Assembly (NCBI RefSeq): GCF_009831655.1
Contig: NZ_WRPA01000011.1
Coordinates: 122,930-186,929 of the forward strand
From: Shewanella insulae
Lineage (GTDB): Bacteria; Pseudomonadota; Gammaproteobacteria; Enterobacterales; Shewanellaceae
Length of the DNA stretch: 64,000 bases
Direction of reading: 5' to 3'
This document shows positions 53,255 through 63,317 of the stretch, in pieces; position 1 is the stretch's first letter, and every line of letters begins with the position of its first letter. The notes beneath the pieces are model-generated. The model made no database searches and had not been told where the DNA came from. It saw nothing but the letters and a program-made list of their open reading frames with translations. The position numbers and the translations under genes were made by a program.

Positions 53255-53923
53255 ATGCGAAGATGCCCCCTGTGCACCAGCGAAGCTACCGCCCCCTTCT
53301 ATCAAGATAGAAAACGAGCTATCTATCGCTGTAAACGCTGCATGCTACTGTTTGCCGATGCCAGCTCTCATCTGCCCCCCAGCGCCGAGGTAAAACGCTA
53401 CCGCTCAGCCAATAGTAAAGACAAACCGCTGCAACAATTCTTATCCAGCCTGATCACTCAGTGTGAGCAGCAGGTTCAGGGGCCACTGCTCGGACTCAAC
53501 TTCGGTCGTCTGCTTGGCCCACAGGCCATGACCCCCCTCGAGGCCAGAGGCCATAAACTTAAACAGTACGATCCCCACTTCGCCCCGGATCATACCCTGC
53601 TAAGGCTCAAGTACGACTTCATCTGTTGCTATCGTGTCTTCGAGCATTTTCGCTTTCCTGGTAAAGAGTGGCAGCTTCTTTGCTCTCTGCTCAAACCCGG
53701 TGGCTGGATGGCGATCAGCACCCAGCTGCTTACCGAACTCCAGGGCTTTCCCAAGTGGCACCACAAAAACAATCTAACCCATGTCAGCTTTTATCAGGAA
53801 GCCACCTTCCAATATTTGGCGAGCCAGGCCGAATTTAGGCTATTATTCGCCTCGAAAGATCTCATTTTGGTGCAAAAACCAACAGGATCTGGTATAACAC
53901 GCGACCCAAGTTCACTTATCTGA
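53255..53923 (+). CDS. Zn-ribbon SAM-dependent methyltransferase-like protein
   Basis: 222 residues. A four-cysteine zinc ribbon opens the protein (CPLC...CKRC within the first 30 residues). A Rossmann domain of the Methyltransf_23 type follows with FICCYRVFEHFRFPGKEW, LLKPGGWMAIST and a closing FYQEATFQYLASQ. Motif I, normally ExGxG, reads GLNFG and is degenerate, so SAM binding may be altered. Substrate unknown. It stands between the csrB-like RNA and yihI on the same strand. Confidence 0.75.
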   Translation: MRRCPLCTSEATAPFYQDRKRAIYRCKRCMLLFADASSHLPPSAEVKRYRSANSKDKPLQQFLSSLITQCEQQVQGPLLGLNFGRLLGPQAMTPLEARGHKLKQYDPHFAPDHTLLRLKYDFICCYRVFEHFRFPGKEWQLLCSLLKPGGWMAISTQLLTELQGFPKWHHKNNLTHVSFYQEATFQYLASQAEFRLLFASKDLILVQKPTGSGITRDPSSLI

Positions 53924-53970
53924 CTCAAAGTGAGATAGGTTCACGATTTTTTGCAGTTGAGATTAACGCT

Positions 53971-54504
53971 ATGTCCCGTAAAAAAACGCGCAAGATCAAT
54001 GAGAATGCGCCAAAACGTCCGCCTAGAACCAAGAAAGAAGACCGTACCCTCACGGGCAAGAAGCAGAAGTCGGGCAATAAAGCGGGCAGTCGTCATAACG
54101 AAAAGCAGATCCAACACAAGCAATCGAGCACAGCCCAGGCCAATGATCCTCGTCACGGCAGCAAGAAACCTATCGCACTGGAATTGCCGACTAAGACGCC
54201 TGTGGCCAAGCAGCCGAAGGCACCTAAGATGAGCGACGAGCAGAAACTTCTTAAGCTAGAGGAAGATCCAAGACTCAACAAGCTGCTCGACATGCTCGAA
54301 GAGGGCCGGGATCTCAACGATGCGGATCAGGCCTGGTTAGAGAAACAACTGACAGAGATCGAACGCCTGATGGATCACCTGGGCATCACCGAAGAGGACG
54401 ATCTCGAGCATGTGATGAAGACCACGGTCGGCTCAGATGACGATCTCCTGAATAAGTTTGAATCTGGCGCCGATCTGCTCAAAGATTACCAGGATAAAGA
54501 CTAG
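53971..54504 (+). CDS. yihI: Der GTPase-activating protein YihI
   Basis: 177 residues. A very basic N-terminal half (MSRKKTRKINENAPKRPPRT) precedes an acidic C-terminal half with RLNKLLDMLEEGRDLNDADQAWLE and LMDHLGITEEDDLE, the pattern of YihI. YihI stimulates GTP hydrolysis by Der (EngA) and so delays 50S ribosome assembly. The location after the csr-type RNA and before DUF2489/hemN matches other gammaproteobacteria. Confidence 0.92.
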   Translation: MSRKKTRKINENAPKRPPRTKKEDRTLTGKKQKSGNKAGSRHNEKQIQHKQSSTAQANDPRHGSKKPIALELPTKTPVAKQPKAPKMSDEQKLLKLEEDPRLNKLLDMLEEGRDLNDADQAWLEKQLTEIERLMDHLGITEEDDLEHVMKTTVGSDDDLLNKFESGADLLKDYQDKD

Positions 54505-54518
54505 GCCCAGGCTGACAA

Positions 54519-54546
54519 AAATGGCATCGATTCGATGCCATTTCTC
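54519..54546 (+). terminator. Probable terminator after yihI
   Basis: AAATGGCATCG and CGATGCCATTT form an 11-base-pair stem around ATT, followed by the T-rich CTCTATC. The T-run is imperfect. Confidence 0.6.
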
Positions 54547-54612
54547 TATCTCGTCTCACTGACAAGCACTGAGACAAAATACACCTAGCTAACCAACACC
54601 TCGGATTGCATT

Positions 54613-55080
54613 ATGACCACGACACTCCTCATCCTAGGCGCCATCATCATCTTAGGCCTGGCCGCCTACGCCGCCAGCCTGCTACTCAAGCTAAAACAGC
54701 AAACCGCCCAACAAAAAGCCCAACGCGAGGCCCAACAAGCAGCCAAAGATGCCAAAGAGCTGGAGCTGCTGAGCAACATCCACTATATCGCCGCCGCCAT
54801 GCTCGAGGAGCGCTGCGAACTCTCAGAGGGGGTGATGCGTATCGGTAAACTATTTAATATCCTCGGCCACGACGAACAGCTAAAACACCAGTATCCAGCG
54901 CTCTTTAAGCATTTTGAGGTCATAGAATCTCACCCCATCATGGAGCAGCGTAAGGCACTGGCGAAACAGCAACGGATGAAGCTAGACTTAGAGAGAATGA
55001 AGTCCGAATCGGCGCTGGAAGCCGAGATCATGACCGAGGTAGCTGTGCTGGCCAAGGCCTATGCCCACCTCAGCCACTGA
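54613..55080 (+). CDS. DUF2489 family membrane-anchored protein
   Basis: 155 residues. One membrane helix (LLILGAIIILGLAAYAASLLL, residues 5-25) is followed by a Lys/Gln/Ala-rich coiled coil (about 26-50) and a helical domain (LSNIHYIAAAMLEERCELSEGVMRI). This is the DUF2489 pattern, regularly found between yihI and hemN. Function is unknown. The N-terminus suggests the coiled coil faces the cytosol. Confidence 0.82.
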   Translation: MTTTLLILGAIIILGLAAYAASLLLKLKQQTAQQKAQREAQQAAKDAKELELLSNIHYIAAAMLEERCELSEGVMRIGKLFNILGHDEQLKHQYPALFKHFEVIESHPIMEQRKALAKQQRMKLDLERMKSESALEAEIMTEVAVLAKAYAHLSH

Positions 55081-55183
55081 CGTGAGTCGGTGCACAAAAA
55101 CGGCTTAACGCCAAGACATTTAAGCCGAAAACAAGGATATTCATCAGCTAACATAAATTGCAGTGCTAATTTGCAACCTGGAT

Positions 55184-55208
55184 CAATGTTATTCGCTCAA
55201 TAACATTG
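55184..55208 (+). promoter_or_regulatory. Perfect 10-5-10 inverted repeat upstream of hemN
   Basis: CAATGTTATT (55184-55193) and AATAACATTG (55199-55208) flank CGCTC. The repeat lies 45 bases before the hemN start. It could be a regulator operator or a leader hairpin; it has no T-run. It does not fit the FNR pattern TTGAT-N4-ATCAA. Confidence 0.6.
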
Positions 55209-55252
55209 CATACTTCGCTAGTTGCTAATTTACCACCCTCGGAGGACACGCC

Positions 55253-56629
55253 TTGAAGCAGCCCACCCAAATTAGTTGGGATCAGTCAATGATCGAAAAA
55301 TATAATTACAGCGGTCCTCGTTATACCTCTTACCCGACCGCACTAGAATTTGACGCCTCCTTCACCGAAGAAGACCTGCTCACCTCTATTGCCAACAGTA
55401 AGAGCAATAAACTATCGCTGTATCTACACATCCCTTTCTGCGCCAAGCTCTGCTACTACTGCGGCTGCAACAAGGTGATCACCCGTCACCAGCACAAGGC
55501 CGACCAATACATCGAATACCTGGCGGCAGAGATCGTCAAACGTGCACCACTATTTGAGCATTACCAGGTCACCCAGATCCACTGGGGTGGCGGTACGCCA
55601 ACCTTCCTCAGCCCGGAGCAGATCCTCAGGCTGTCGGCGCTGCTCAAAGAGCACTTTAATATTGCAGACGAGGGCGAATACTCTATCGAAGTCGATCCAC
55701 GCGAAATCGAACTCTCTATGCTGGACACCCTAAAAGAAGCCGGCTTCAACCGTATCTCGGTTGGCGTACAGGACTTCAACAAAGAGGTGCAGATTGCCGT
55801 CAACCGCGAACAGGACGAGCAGTTTATCTTCGACCTGATCGCCAAGGCGAAGGAAATGGGCTTCGTGTCGACCAACATCGACCTGATCTACGGTCTGCCA
55901 CACCAGACGCCAGAAAGCTTCGCCGAAACCATGCAACGCGTACTGGATCTGTCTCCCGACAGACTCTCTGTGTTTAACTACGCTCACCTGCCGGCACGTT
56001 TCGCCGCCCAGCGTAAGATTAAAGACGAGCACCTGCCGACGCCACAACAGAAGCTGGAGATGCTACACCAGACCATCGAGACGCTGACGGGCGCTGGCTA
56101 TCAGTACATAGGCATGGATCACTTCGCCAAGCCAGATGACGAACTCGCCATCTTACAGAACGAAGGACGCCTGCACCGTAACTTCCAGGGTTACACCACC
56201 CAGGAAGAGTGTGATCTTCTGGGTCTTGGGGTCTCCTCTATCAGCCAGATTGGCGACTGCTACGCCCAGAACCAGAAAGATATCCGTCCCTACTACGAGT
56301 CGGTGGACGAGAAGGGCCACGCTCTGTGGAAAGGCTGTAAGCTCAATCGTGACGACGAGATCCGCCGCGTCGTGATCAAGCAGCTGATCTGTCACTTCGA
56401 CCTGGATATGGCCAAGATAGATAAGCAGCTAGGCATCAAGTTTGAAGAATACTTCGCCGAAGATCTCAAACTGCTACAGACCTTTATCGACGACAAGCTG
56501 GTCGAAGTGAAAGACAGAAAGATCACAGTTGGCGAGACAGGCCGTCTGCTGATCCGCAACATCTGTATCTGTTTCGACGTTTATTATCGTGACAAGGCCC
56601 GTCAGCAGCAGTTCTCACGGGTTATCTAA
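55253..56629 (+). CDS. hemN: Oxygen-independent coproporphyrinogen III dehydrogenase HemN
   Basis: 458 residues from a TTG start with GGAGG seven bases before it. This start reproduces the known E. coli N-terminus (ISWDQSMIEKYNYSGPRYTSYPTALEF), so the ATG at 55289 is rejected. Radical-SAM cluster CAKLCYYCGCNK (CxxxCxxC), GGGTPTFL and GVQDFNKEVQIAVNR are intact. It decarboxylates coproporphyrinogen III for heme synthesis without oxygen. Anaerobic control is expected from biology, but no clear FNR box is visible in the leader. Confidence 0.96.
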   Translation: MKQPTQISWDQSMIEKYNYSGPRYTSYPTALEFDASFTEEDLLTSIANSKSNKLSLYLHIPFCAKLCYYCGCNKVITRHQHKADQYIEYLAAEIVKRAPLFEHYQVTQIHWGGGTPTFLSPEQILRLSALLKEHFNIADEGEYSIEVDPREIELSMLDTLKEAGFNRISVGVQDFNKEVQIAVNREQDEQFIFDLIAKAKEMGFVSTNIDLIYGLPHQTPESFAETMQRVLDLSPDRLSVFNYAHLPARFAAQRKIKDEHLPTPQQKLEMLHQTIETLTGAGYQYIGMDHFAKPDDELAILQNEGRLHRNFQGYTTQEECDLLGLGVSSISQIGDCYAQNQKDIRPYYESVDEKGHALWKGCKLNRDDEIRRVVIKQLICHFDLDMAKIDKQLGIKFEEYFAEDLKLLQTFIDDKLVEVKDRKITVGETGRLLIRNICICFDVYYRDKARQQQFSRVI

Positions 56630-56640
56630 ACCCTAAACAT

Positions 56641-56672
56641 AAAAAAGCCGATGAATTATCATCGGCTTTTTT
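56641..56672. terminator. Bidirectional terminator between hemN and add
   Basis: AGCCGATGA and TCATCGGCT pair around ATTA, with six A before and six T after; usable on both strands by the convergent genes. Confidence 0.92.
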
Positions 56673-56698
56673 GTGGCTAACGCTCTAAGTCATCGCCC

Positions 56699-57694
56699 TT
56701 AGGCCTTGGCGGCATAGAGCGCCTTACGCTCACTGTCAGAGATAAAGGCCATCTCCACGCCATTGCGTTGCAGCTGCGCCAACTCGGCATCGCTAAAGCC
56801 CATCTCCTGCTTCACAGTGTCGTACTCATGCTTGATGTCGATGGCACTCACGCCCGGATCGTCTGTGTTGAGACCAATCAACACGCCCGCCTCCATGAAG
56901 GTGCGCAGCGGATGCTCCTGATAGCTGGTCACTGTTGACGTATGCAGGTTACTGGTTGGACAGGACTCTATGCCTATCTTATTGGCGGCCAGGTACTCCA
57001 TCAGCTTAGGATCGTGGATGGCATTGACCCCGTGACCGATACGGGTCGCCCCAAGCTCCTGAATAGCCTGCCACATGCTTTCGGCACCGGCAGCCTCACC
57101 GGCATGGGCCGTAATGGCCAGCCCGGCGTCACGCACCTTCTTGAAGTGATCGTTAAACAGGGCGCCTGGGAAGCCTAGCTCATCCCCCGCCAAGTCCATC
57201 GCCACCAGATGCTGCTTGTGGGCAAGCAGCGCCTCTAGCTCCTGCATGCAGGCATCCTGACCGAAGGAGCGAGACATGATGCCGATCAGGTTGATCTTCA
57301 CCTCATAGTCCTTGAGGCCAGCCTTAACACCATCGATAACAGCCTCGACAACGCCTTCCATCGGCAGCTTATGGTTCATCGCCATATAGTAAGGACTGAA
57401 TCTCAGCTCGGCGTAATCCAGGCCGGAGATCGCCGCATCGGCAACATTCTCGTAAGCCACACGTTTAACTGCATCGAGATCCGCCAGTACGGCAACCATC
57501 CAGTCTAGCTTCTTCAAGAAAGCCACCAGGCTGGACTCTTTCCCCTGAATTTGAACGAAAGGCGCCAAACCTTCCAAGGTATCGGCAGGCAAAGCAATAT
57601 TGTGTTGGTGGCCCAGGTCCCAAATCGTTTCTACCCTGACGTTACCATCAAGATGACGATGCAGATCCACCAACGGAATGGATGTATCAATCAT
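56699..57694 (-). CDS. add: Adenosine deaminase
   Basis: 331 residues. The metal-dependent amidohydrolase motifs are all present: DLHRHLDG near the N-terminus, [33 protein letters not shown] and [11 protein letters not shown]. It converts adenosine to inosine and deoxyadenosine to deoxyinosine in purine salvage. It is divergent from the DUF885 lipoprotein gene. Closely related adenine deaminases share most motifs; length and HAGE context favour adenosine. Confidence 0.92.
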   Translation of the reverse strand: MIDTSIPLVDLHRHLDGNVRVETIWDLGHQHNIALPADTLEGLAPFVQIQGKESSLVAFLKKLDWMVAVLADLDAVKRVAYENVADAAISGLDYAELRFSPYYMAMNHKLPMEGVVEAVIDGVKAGLKDYEVKINLIGIMSRSFGQDACMQELEALLAHKQHLVAMDLAGDELGFPGALFNDHFKKVRDAGLAITAHAGEAAGAESMWQAIQELGATRIGHGVNAIHDPKLMEYLAANKIGIESCPTSNLHTSTVTSYQEHPLRTFMEAGVLIGLNTDDPGVSAIDIKHEYDTVKQEMGFSDAELAQLQRNGVEMAFISDSERKALYAAKA

Positions 57695-57928
57695 ATTTAA
57701 CCCCTATTTGAACCCCTCAGCCAATATTGTTTTTTATCTGGTCTGAAGTTGTTGCAACTATAACACGCATTTTTTAACGATATGCATGACTTATGTTCAG
57801 CTTTCGACCAAAGTCCGTTGCAATACCTGCTGACAATTTATCTTGTGCCATGGGTGACCCACCAAATTGAATATTGCATAATCGTTGAGCTTATACCTAG
57901 GCCCATAATAATGACAACAGGATCACCC

Positions 57929-59716
57929 ATGCATAAACCCTTAGCCCCTTGCCTACTCATACTCAGCCTCACGGCCTGCCAAATGACGCCCTCGGCGGAT
58001 GTCACCACGACACCGCAAACCAGTGTCAGCCAGAGCCATCAGCAACTTCAGCGCATCATAGACGATGCCTGGCAACTTAGATTAGAGTCTAGCCCAGAAA
58101 TGGCGTACGCACAGGGGGATAAGACGGCGGCGGGTAAGCTCGATGACCTCTCGCCCGAGGCCCGGGCCAGCCATAACCAGGCCGAGCAGGCCCTGTTGGC
58201 ACGTCTCAAGGCATTAGATACGGCATCGCTCAATGAGGCCGATCATATCGACGCCCAGATTCTCGCCTATCAGCTACAGAATAGCGTCGATCAGTATCGT
58301 TTCCACGATCATTATCTGCCGATCACCGCAGAGAGTGGCTTTCACGCCTATATCGCTTCCATCGCCAAGGGTAACTTCAAAAACGAAGCCGATTACCTCA
58401 ACTACTTCAGCAAACTCGAGGCGCTGCCTCGCTATTTTGCTCAGCAAACCTATTGGCTGAAACAGGGGCTGGACCAAGGCATCACCCCGGCCAAAGTGGT
58501 CTTGAACGGCTTCGAAGAGAGTATTAGCGCCTTCATAGTGCCGGTTGAACAGAGCGGTTACTTCAAGCCCTTCACCCACTTTCCCAAGCACTTTACCCAA
58601 GCTCAGAAAGCTGAGTTGACGGCGCAGGGCAAGGCCTTGATTGAGCAGAACGTACTGCCCAGCTATCAGGCCTTCTATGACTTCATGACCCAGGAATATA
58701 TTCCCGGCGCACGGGAGAGTATCGCCGCCTACGATCTTCCCGACGGTAAAGCCTTCTATGAGAATCGCGTACGCTACTACACCACGCTGCCCATGACTGC
58801 CGACGAGGTGCACCAACTCGGGCTAAAAGAGGTTAAGCGCATCCGCGCCGAGATGCAGGCGATCATAGATAAGCTCGGCTATCAGGGCAGCTTCGCCGAT
58901 TTCTTACACTTCCTGCGCACAGATCCTCAGTTCTACGCCAAGACCCCGGAGCAGCTCCTGAAAGAGGCCGCCTTTATCGCCAAGAAGGCCGATGCCATGT
59001 TGCCAAAATTTTTCGGCAAACTGCCGCGCACTCCTTATGGCATCCAGGAAGTGCCTGCCGAGATCGCCCCTAAATACACCACTGGCCGTTACTCCGGCGC
59101 CAATGGTGACGACCAACCCGGCTATTACTGGGTCAACACCTATGCCCTGGACAAGCGCCCCCTGTATGAGTTGGAAGCCCTGACCCTACACGAGGCCGTG
59201 CCGGGCCATCACCTACAAATCTCTCTCAACAAGGAACTGACCTCACTGCCTAACTTCCGCCGTTACAGCTACATCTCGGCCTTTGGCGAAGGGTGGGGAC
59301 TCTACTCAGAATATCTCGGGCTGGAAGGTGGTTTCTATAAAGACCCCTACAGCAACTTCGGTCGCCTTACCTATGAGATGTGGCGCGCCGCCCGTCTGGT
59401 GGTCGATACGGGCATGCATGCCAAGGGCTGGACACGTCAGCAAGCCATCGACTATATGGCTGGCAATACCGCGTTGTCGCTCCACAATGTCACCACAGAG
59501 ATAGACAGATATATCTCCTGGCCGGGACAGGCGCTGTCCTACAAGATAGGCGAGCTCACCATCAAGCGTTTGCGCGCCAAGGCCGAGGAGGCCCTAGGTG
59601 ATAAGTTTGATATCCGCGCCTTCCACGATGCCGTCTTGGCCAATGGCTCTGTGCCTATGGCGCTGCTCGAACAGCAGATTGACGACTTTATCGCCGCACA
59701 GGCGGCCGCTAAGTAG
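57929..59716 (+). CDS. DUF885 family lipoprotein (putative metallopeptidase)
   Basis: 595 residues from the ATG at 57929, which has AGGA just upstream and puts a lipoprotein signal at the N-terminus (MHKPLAPCLLILSLTACQM, lipobox LTAC with Cys18). Frames back to 57782 would bury the signal. The DUF885 domain has a zincin-like HEAVPGHHLQI motif (about residues 430-440) with a downstream GWGLYSEYLG, which matches HExxH-like metallopeptidases. It is predicted to be anchored in a membrane facing the periplasm and to hydrolyse peptides; substrate unknown. Confidence 0.87.
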   Translation: MHKPLAPCLLILSLTACQMTPSADVTTTPQTSVSQSHQQLQRIIDDAWQLRLESSPEMAYAQGDKTAAGKLDDLSPEARASHNQAEQALLARLKALDTASLNEADHIDAQILAYQLQNSVDQYRFHDHYLPITAESGFHAYIASIAKGNFKNEADYLNYFSKLEALPRYFAQQTYWLKQGLDQGITPAKVVLNGFEESISAFIVPVEQSGYFKPFTHFPKHFTQAQKAELTAQGKALIEQNVLPSYQAFYDFMTQEYIPGARESIAAYDLPDGKAFYENRVRYYTTLPMTADEVHQLGLKEVKRIRAEMQAIIDKLGYQGSFADFLHFLRTDPQFYAKTPEQLLKEAAFIAKKADAMLPKFFGKLPRTPYGIQEVPAEIAPKYTTGRYSGANGDDQPGYYWVNTYALDKRPLYELEALTLHEAVPGHHLQISLNKELTSLPNFRRYSYISAFGEGWGLYSEYLGLEGGFYKDPYSNFGRLTYEMWRAARLVVDTGMHAKGWTRQQAIDYMAGNTALSLHNVTTEIDRYISWPGQALSYKIGELTIKRLRAKAEEALGDKFDIRAFHDAVLANGSVPMALLEQQIDDFIAAQAAAK

Positions 59717-59840
59717 TAATCCTCCTCTGGCGTCCTAGTCATACGATAGTGGCGCCAGAGACACTTAGCCCCCTCAAGCCATTAATCACCATAGGATACC
59801 GTGCTACACTCAGGCATCTTGTTCCTAATTCAGATTGCCC

Positions 59841-60830
59841 ATGTCCACAGCCCCAGTCTCTACAAGCAGTGGCACCATCGCCACAGAACTGCCGGTATTT
59901 TCCAGCGAATCAGAAGACAATCGTCAGCAGCTAGATGCTTTCTGGCGGAAGGTGGAGCAGGGCTATCTGACGACCAGTGACGGGCTCAAGCTAGCCTACT
60001 GCGTAGCCACACATCCTGAGTCGACCAGAGCGATAGTGATCAGCAGTGGTCGCGTCGAGGCTTATCTCAAGTATCAGGAACTTATCTTCGATCTGTATCA
60101 GCTAGGATATAGCGTCTACGCCCTGGACCACAGAGGTCAGGGGCTTTCAGCCAGGCTGACCGACAATCCGCACCAGGGGCATGTGGAGAAATTTGCCGAC
60201 TATGTGAATGACTTTGGCCATTTCATCGATACCCTAGTGAGCCCCAAACAACATGACAGGTTGTTTCTGGTAGGGCACTCCATGGGCGGCACCATAGCCA
60301 CCCTGTATCTTCAGCAGGCGCCCAAGGTATTCGATGCGGCCGTGCTATCAGCCCCCATGTATGGCATCTGTCTACCTATGCCTAAGCCTTTCGTGCGTTG
60401 GTTGGCTGGACATCTGGATAATGGCTCTAACAATAACCCCAACTATGTCTTAGGGGGCAAGGATTATGAGCCCGTCCCCTTCGAGCAAAACGACCTCACC
60501 CATAGCGCTAAGCGTTATCAAGACTACCGTCGGTTGTATGAGACCTACCCGCAGCTTCAGCTTGGCTCCCCCACCAATCGTTGGCTAATAGAGTCCCTAG
60601 ATGCCTGTGAGCAGGCCATTCAAGCCGCGAAACACTCTCAGACCCCTATATTGATCTTACAGGCGGAGGAAGACTCTATCGTCGACAATCGCGCACAAGA
60701 TGCCGCCAAGGGAGAGCATTGCCATTTGTATAAGGTCGTTCATGCCAGGCATGAGATCTTTATGGAAAGGGATAACGCCCGAGACCAGGCGCTGGGACAA
60801 CTGGCTGATTTTCTTAGCCTACACGCTTGA
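59841..60830 (+). CDS. pldB: Alpha/beta hydrolase, lysophospholipase L2-like (PldB)
   Basis: 329 residues from the ATG at 59841. An alpha/beta-hydrolase fold: VYALDHRGQGLSARL, nucleophile elbow VGHSMGGTIATLYL with catalytic serine, acid region LQAEEDSIVD and catalytic histidine in VVHARHEIFME. PldB removes fatty acids from lysophospholipids at the inner membrane. The 3' end overlaps the convergent EAL-protein gene by 12 bases. Confidence 0.87.
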   Translation: MSTAPVSTSSGTIATELPVFSSESEDNRQQLDAFWRKVEQGYLTTSDGLKLAYCVATHPESTRAIVISSGRVEAYLKYQELIFDLYQLGYSVYALDHRGQGLSARLTDNPHQGHVEKFADYVNDFGHFIDTLVSPKQHDRLFLVGHSMGGTIATLYLQQAPKVFDAAVLSAPMYGICLPMPKPFVRWLAGHLDNGSNNNPNYVLGGKDYEPVPFEQNDLTHSAKRYQDYRRLYETYPQLQLGSPTNRWLIESLDACEQAIQAAKHSQTPILILQAEEDSIVDNRAQDAAKGEHCHLYKVVHARHEIFMERDNARDQALGQLADFLSLHA

Positions 60831-63317
60831 TAAAGCCTGCTGCTCACCGAGCCGCACCAACAAAGCACTCAACTCTTCTCCCGGCATAGGGCGGTGAAAG
60901 AGATAGCCTTGGTATAAGTCACAATGATAAGCCTTGAGTTGTTCGAACTGAGACTGGATCTCGACCCCCTCTGCGACAAACTCAAGATTCAGGCTGTGGG
61001 ACATATCGATCATGGCCTTGACGATCGAGGCGGACGCCTCACCATTACCCATGTCTCTGATGAAGCTGGCATCTAACTTAAGGCGATTCAGCGGCAGTTC
61101 CTGCAGATAGCTCAGGGAGCTGTAGCCAGTACCGAAATCATCTACTGCTATGCTTATCCCCGCCTCCCTGAGCTGAGTCATGGTCTGGCGCACCTGCTGC
61201 AGGTCAGTCAATAACACATGCTCGGTAAGCTCCAGCTCGATATGGGCGGGACTGATCCCTTGCTCCTGCAGCGTGGCCAGTAACTTAGGCGCAAACTCAT
61301 CCTGATGGAACTGACGCGCGCTGACATTAATTGAGACCATAGGCGGACAAATACCCTGTTCCTGCAATTCACGAATAAATCGGCAAGCCTCCATCAGCAC
61401 CCACTCACCCAACTCGATAATCAAGGAGCTACCTTCGGCCACGGGAATAAAGTCGGCCGGCGAGATAAACCCATGCTGTGGATGATGCCAACGCAGCAAA
61501 GCCTCAACCGAGGCAATCTCACCCTTGGCATTCAATAGCGGCTGATAAAATAGGGACAGCTGATGACGCCTGACTGCATGTATCAGTTCAGTCCTGATCA
61601 TTAGATTTTGCGCGGCACGTTTATCCATGTCGCTACTATAGACGACGCAGGCATCGCGGCCACTCTCCTTCGCCTGAGCCAAGGCCATATTAACCCGCTT
61701 CAACTGCTGCTCGGGCAAAATAGCCTCGCTAGGATCGATAATGGTTATCCCAACGCTTGCCGAGAGGTTGAAGGTATGGTCACTAATATGGAAACTGCGC
61801 CCAATCAGCTGTCGCATCTGACTCGCAAGCGCCTGGGCACGGCGCTGCGCCCCAAGCAGATCTTCTGGCAACTTCTTCACCAGGACCACAAACTCATCGG
61901 CCGCAAGACGCGCAATCAATGCATTTGAGGAGAAGCAACTCGAGAGCCGAGCGGCAATCTGAATCAGTAACCTGTCACCACCATGGTGCCCCAGGGCATC
62001 GTTAACCACCTTGAAGTTGTCTAGATCGAGTATAAATAAGGCTGCACAGCTTCCAGAATCCTCCTGCTGCTGATACAGGGCATCCATCAGGGCGCGACGA
62101 TTGGCGAGATCTGTAAGCGGGTCATGCTTAGCCTGATGCATAGCCGCCTTCTGATTTCGAATATCCTCGGTCACGTCGGACATAGTACCTATCATGCGTA
62201 ACGGCTTGCCCTTCTCGTTCCACTCTACCGTCATGCCACGATCTAGCACCCAAATGTAATGGCCTTGCTGATGGCGCAGTCGATGAACGCTCTCGAACTC
62301 CTCAGTTTCCCCATTGAGGTAGGCATTGAGATTATTGAGTATCGCCTCCTTATCTTCTGGGTGTAATCGCCCCTCCCAGGTTGCTAACTCGTGCACTAGA
62401 TCTTCTGGCCCGTAGCCCAACATATCTTTCCAACGATCTGAAAGAAATACGCTGTTGTCCTCCAGGTTCCAGTCCCAGATGCCATAGCGTGAGACCTCCA
62501 CGGCAAACAGCCATCTCTGCTCGCTATCCTTAAGCTGTTTCGCTCCCTCCTGGAACCTGTCCTTGAAACGCCTAAGGTTATTCTCTAGACCATGTAACTC
62601 CACAAAGGGGGATTCGATCGCCTTGTGCCTGGACTCCGATGCTTGCTGGCCTAAAGCTGCCGCCTGACGACTCAGGTGACGAACCGGTAACAGCACAAAA
62701 TAGTAAAATAAACCAAATAAGATTAAGCTAGTTGCCAGGGCTATCGCGCCAATTCTGGTCAGACTGGCGAGTGCCGCCTCATCACTAGCGGCCAGCATAG
62801 GCGCCATATCATATTCGAGATAGATAAGCTCGGGACGCTCGACGGACATTGAAGATAACTGCGGCGTGATCGGATAATAGGCCTGAATCGATTGACGCTT
62901 ATCATTGAAATATAAGCTAGGTTTTCCCTCGGCGACCCTCGCCATGTGTACCTTATTGTCATAACCATCCATCACCAGCTGCGCCGAGCTGCCGCGCCAT
63001 ACACCATGATTTGCAAAGCGTATGTTCCCTCTGTGATCGATGAGCGTATAGACTGAGAGCCAGATATCACTACCAAGCAGAGCTAATTCCTCCTCTACTC
63101 GCGTAAAATCTTGAGCCTTAGCAGCTAGCGCCACCAAGTGGTTCATCCGCATCAGCTCCTGAGACAAGAAGGTCACCTGGGAGGCGGACACATAGTCGCG
63201 GCGCTGCTGTCGTTCGACGAAATAACTACTGGTAATAAAAAACGCAAACAACAAGACACACACTAAGGGTGCGAAAAGAACGAGCGAGGGACGTGAGAAA
63301 AATTTCAACAAAGCCAC
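60819..63317 (-). CDS. Membrane PAS-GGDEF-EAL protein with degenerate GGDEF (cyclic-di-GMP phosphodiesterase)
   Basis: 832 residues. Two membrane helices (about 11-32 and 185-210) enclose a periplasmic sensor domain. A PAS domain (about 265-390, with WDWNLEDNSVFLSDRWKDML), a GGDEF domain (390-560) and an EAL domain (575-825) follow. The cyclase signature reads AADEF at 472-476, so it is probably catalytically dead and may bind GTP. The EAL motifs look intact: EALLRW at 605-610, ELTEHVLL, DDFGTGYSSLSYL and EGVE. It should hydrolyse cyclic di-GMP in response to a periplasmic or redox signal. Confidence 0.92.
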   Translation of the reverse strand: MALLKFFSRPSLVLFAPLVCVLLFAFFITSSYFVERQQRRDYVSASQVTFLSQELMRMNHLVALAAKAQDFTRVEEELALLGSDIWLSVYTLIDHRGNIRFANHGVWRGSSAQLVMDGYDNKVHMARVAEGKPSLYFNDKRQSIQAYYPITPQLSSMSVERPELIYLEYDMAPMLAASDEAALASLTRIGAIALATSLILFGLFYYFVLLPVRHLSRQAAALGQQASESRHKAIESPFVELHGLENNLRRFKDRFQEGAKQLKDSEQRWLFAVEVSRYGIWDWNLEDNSVFLSDRWKDMLGYGPEDLVHELATWEGRLHPEDKEAILNNLNAYLNGETEEFESVHRLRHQQGHYIWVLDRGMTVEWNEKGKPLRMIGTMSDVTEDIRNQKAAMHQAKHDPLTDLANRRALMDALYQQQEDSGSCAALFILDLDNFKVVNDALGHHGGDRLLIQIAARLSSCFSSNALIARLAADEFVVLVKKLPEDLLGAQRRAQALASQMRQLIGRSFHISDHTFNLSASVGITIIDPSEAILPEQQLKRVNMALAQAKESGRDACVVYSSDMDKRAAQNLMIRTELIHAVRRHQLSLFYQPLLNAKGEIASVEALLRWHHPQHGFISPADFIPVAEGSSLIIELGEWVLMEACRFIRELQEQGICPPMVSINVSARQFHQDEFAPKLLATLQEQGISPAHIELELTEHVLLTDLQQVRQTMTQLREAGISIAVDDFGTGYSSLSYLQELPLNRLKLDASFIRDMGNGEASASIVKAMIDMSHSLNLEFVAEGVEIQSQFEQLKAYHCDLYQGYLFHRPMPGEELSALLVRLGEQQALSSV

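Noticed and set aside
57782..57928. N-terminal extension of the DUF885 lipoprotein
   Set aside because: The lipoprotein signal and AGGA ribosome site place the start at 57929.
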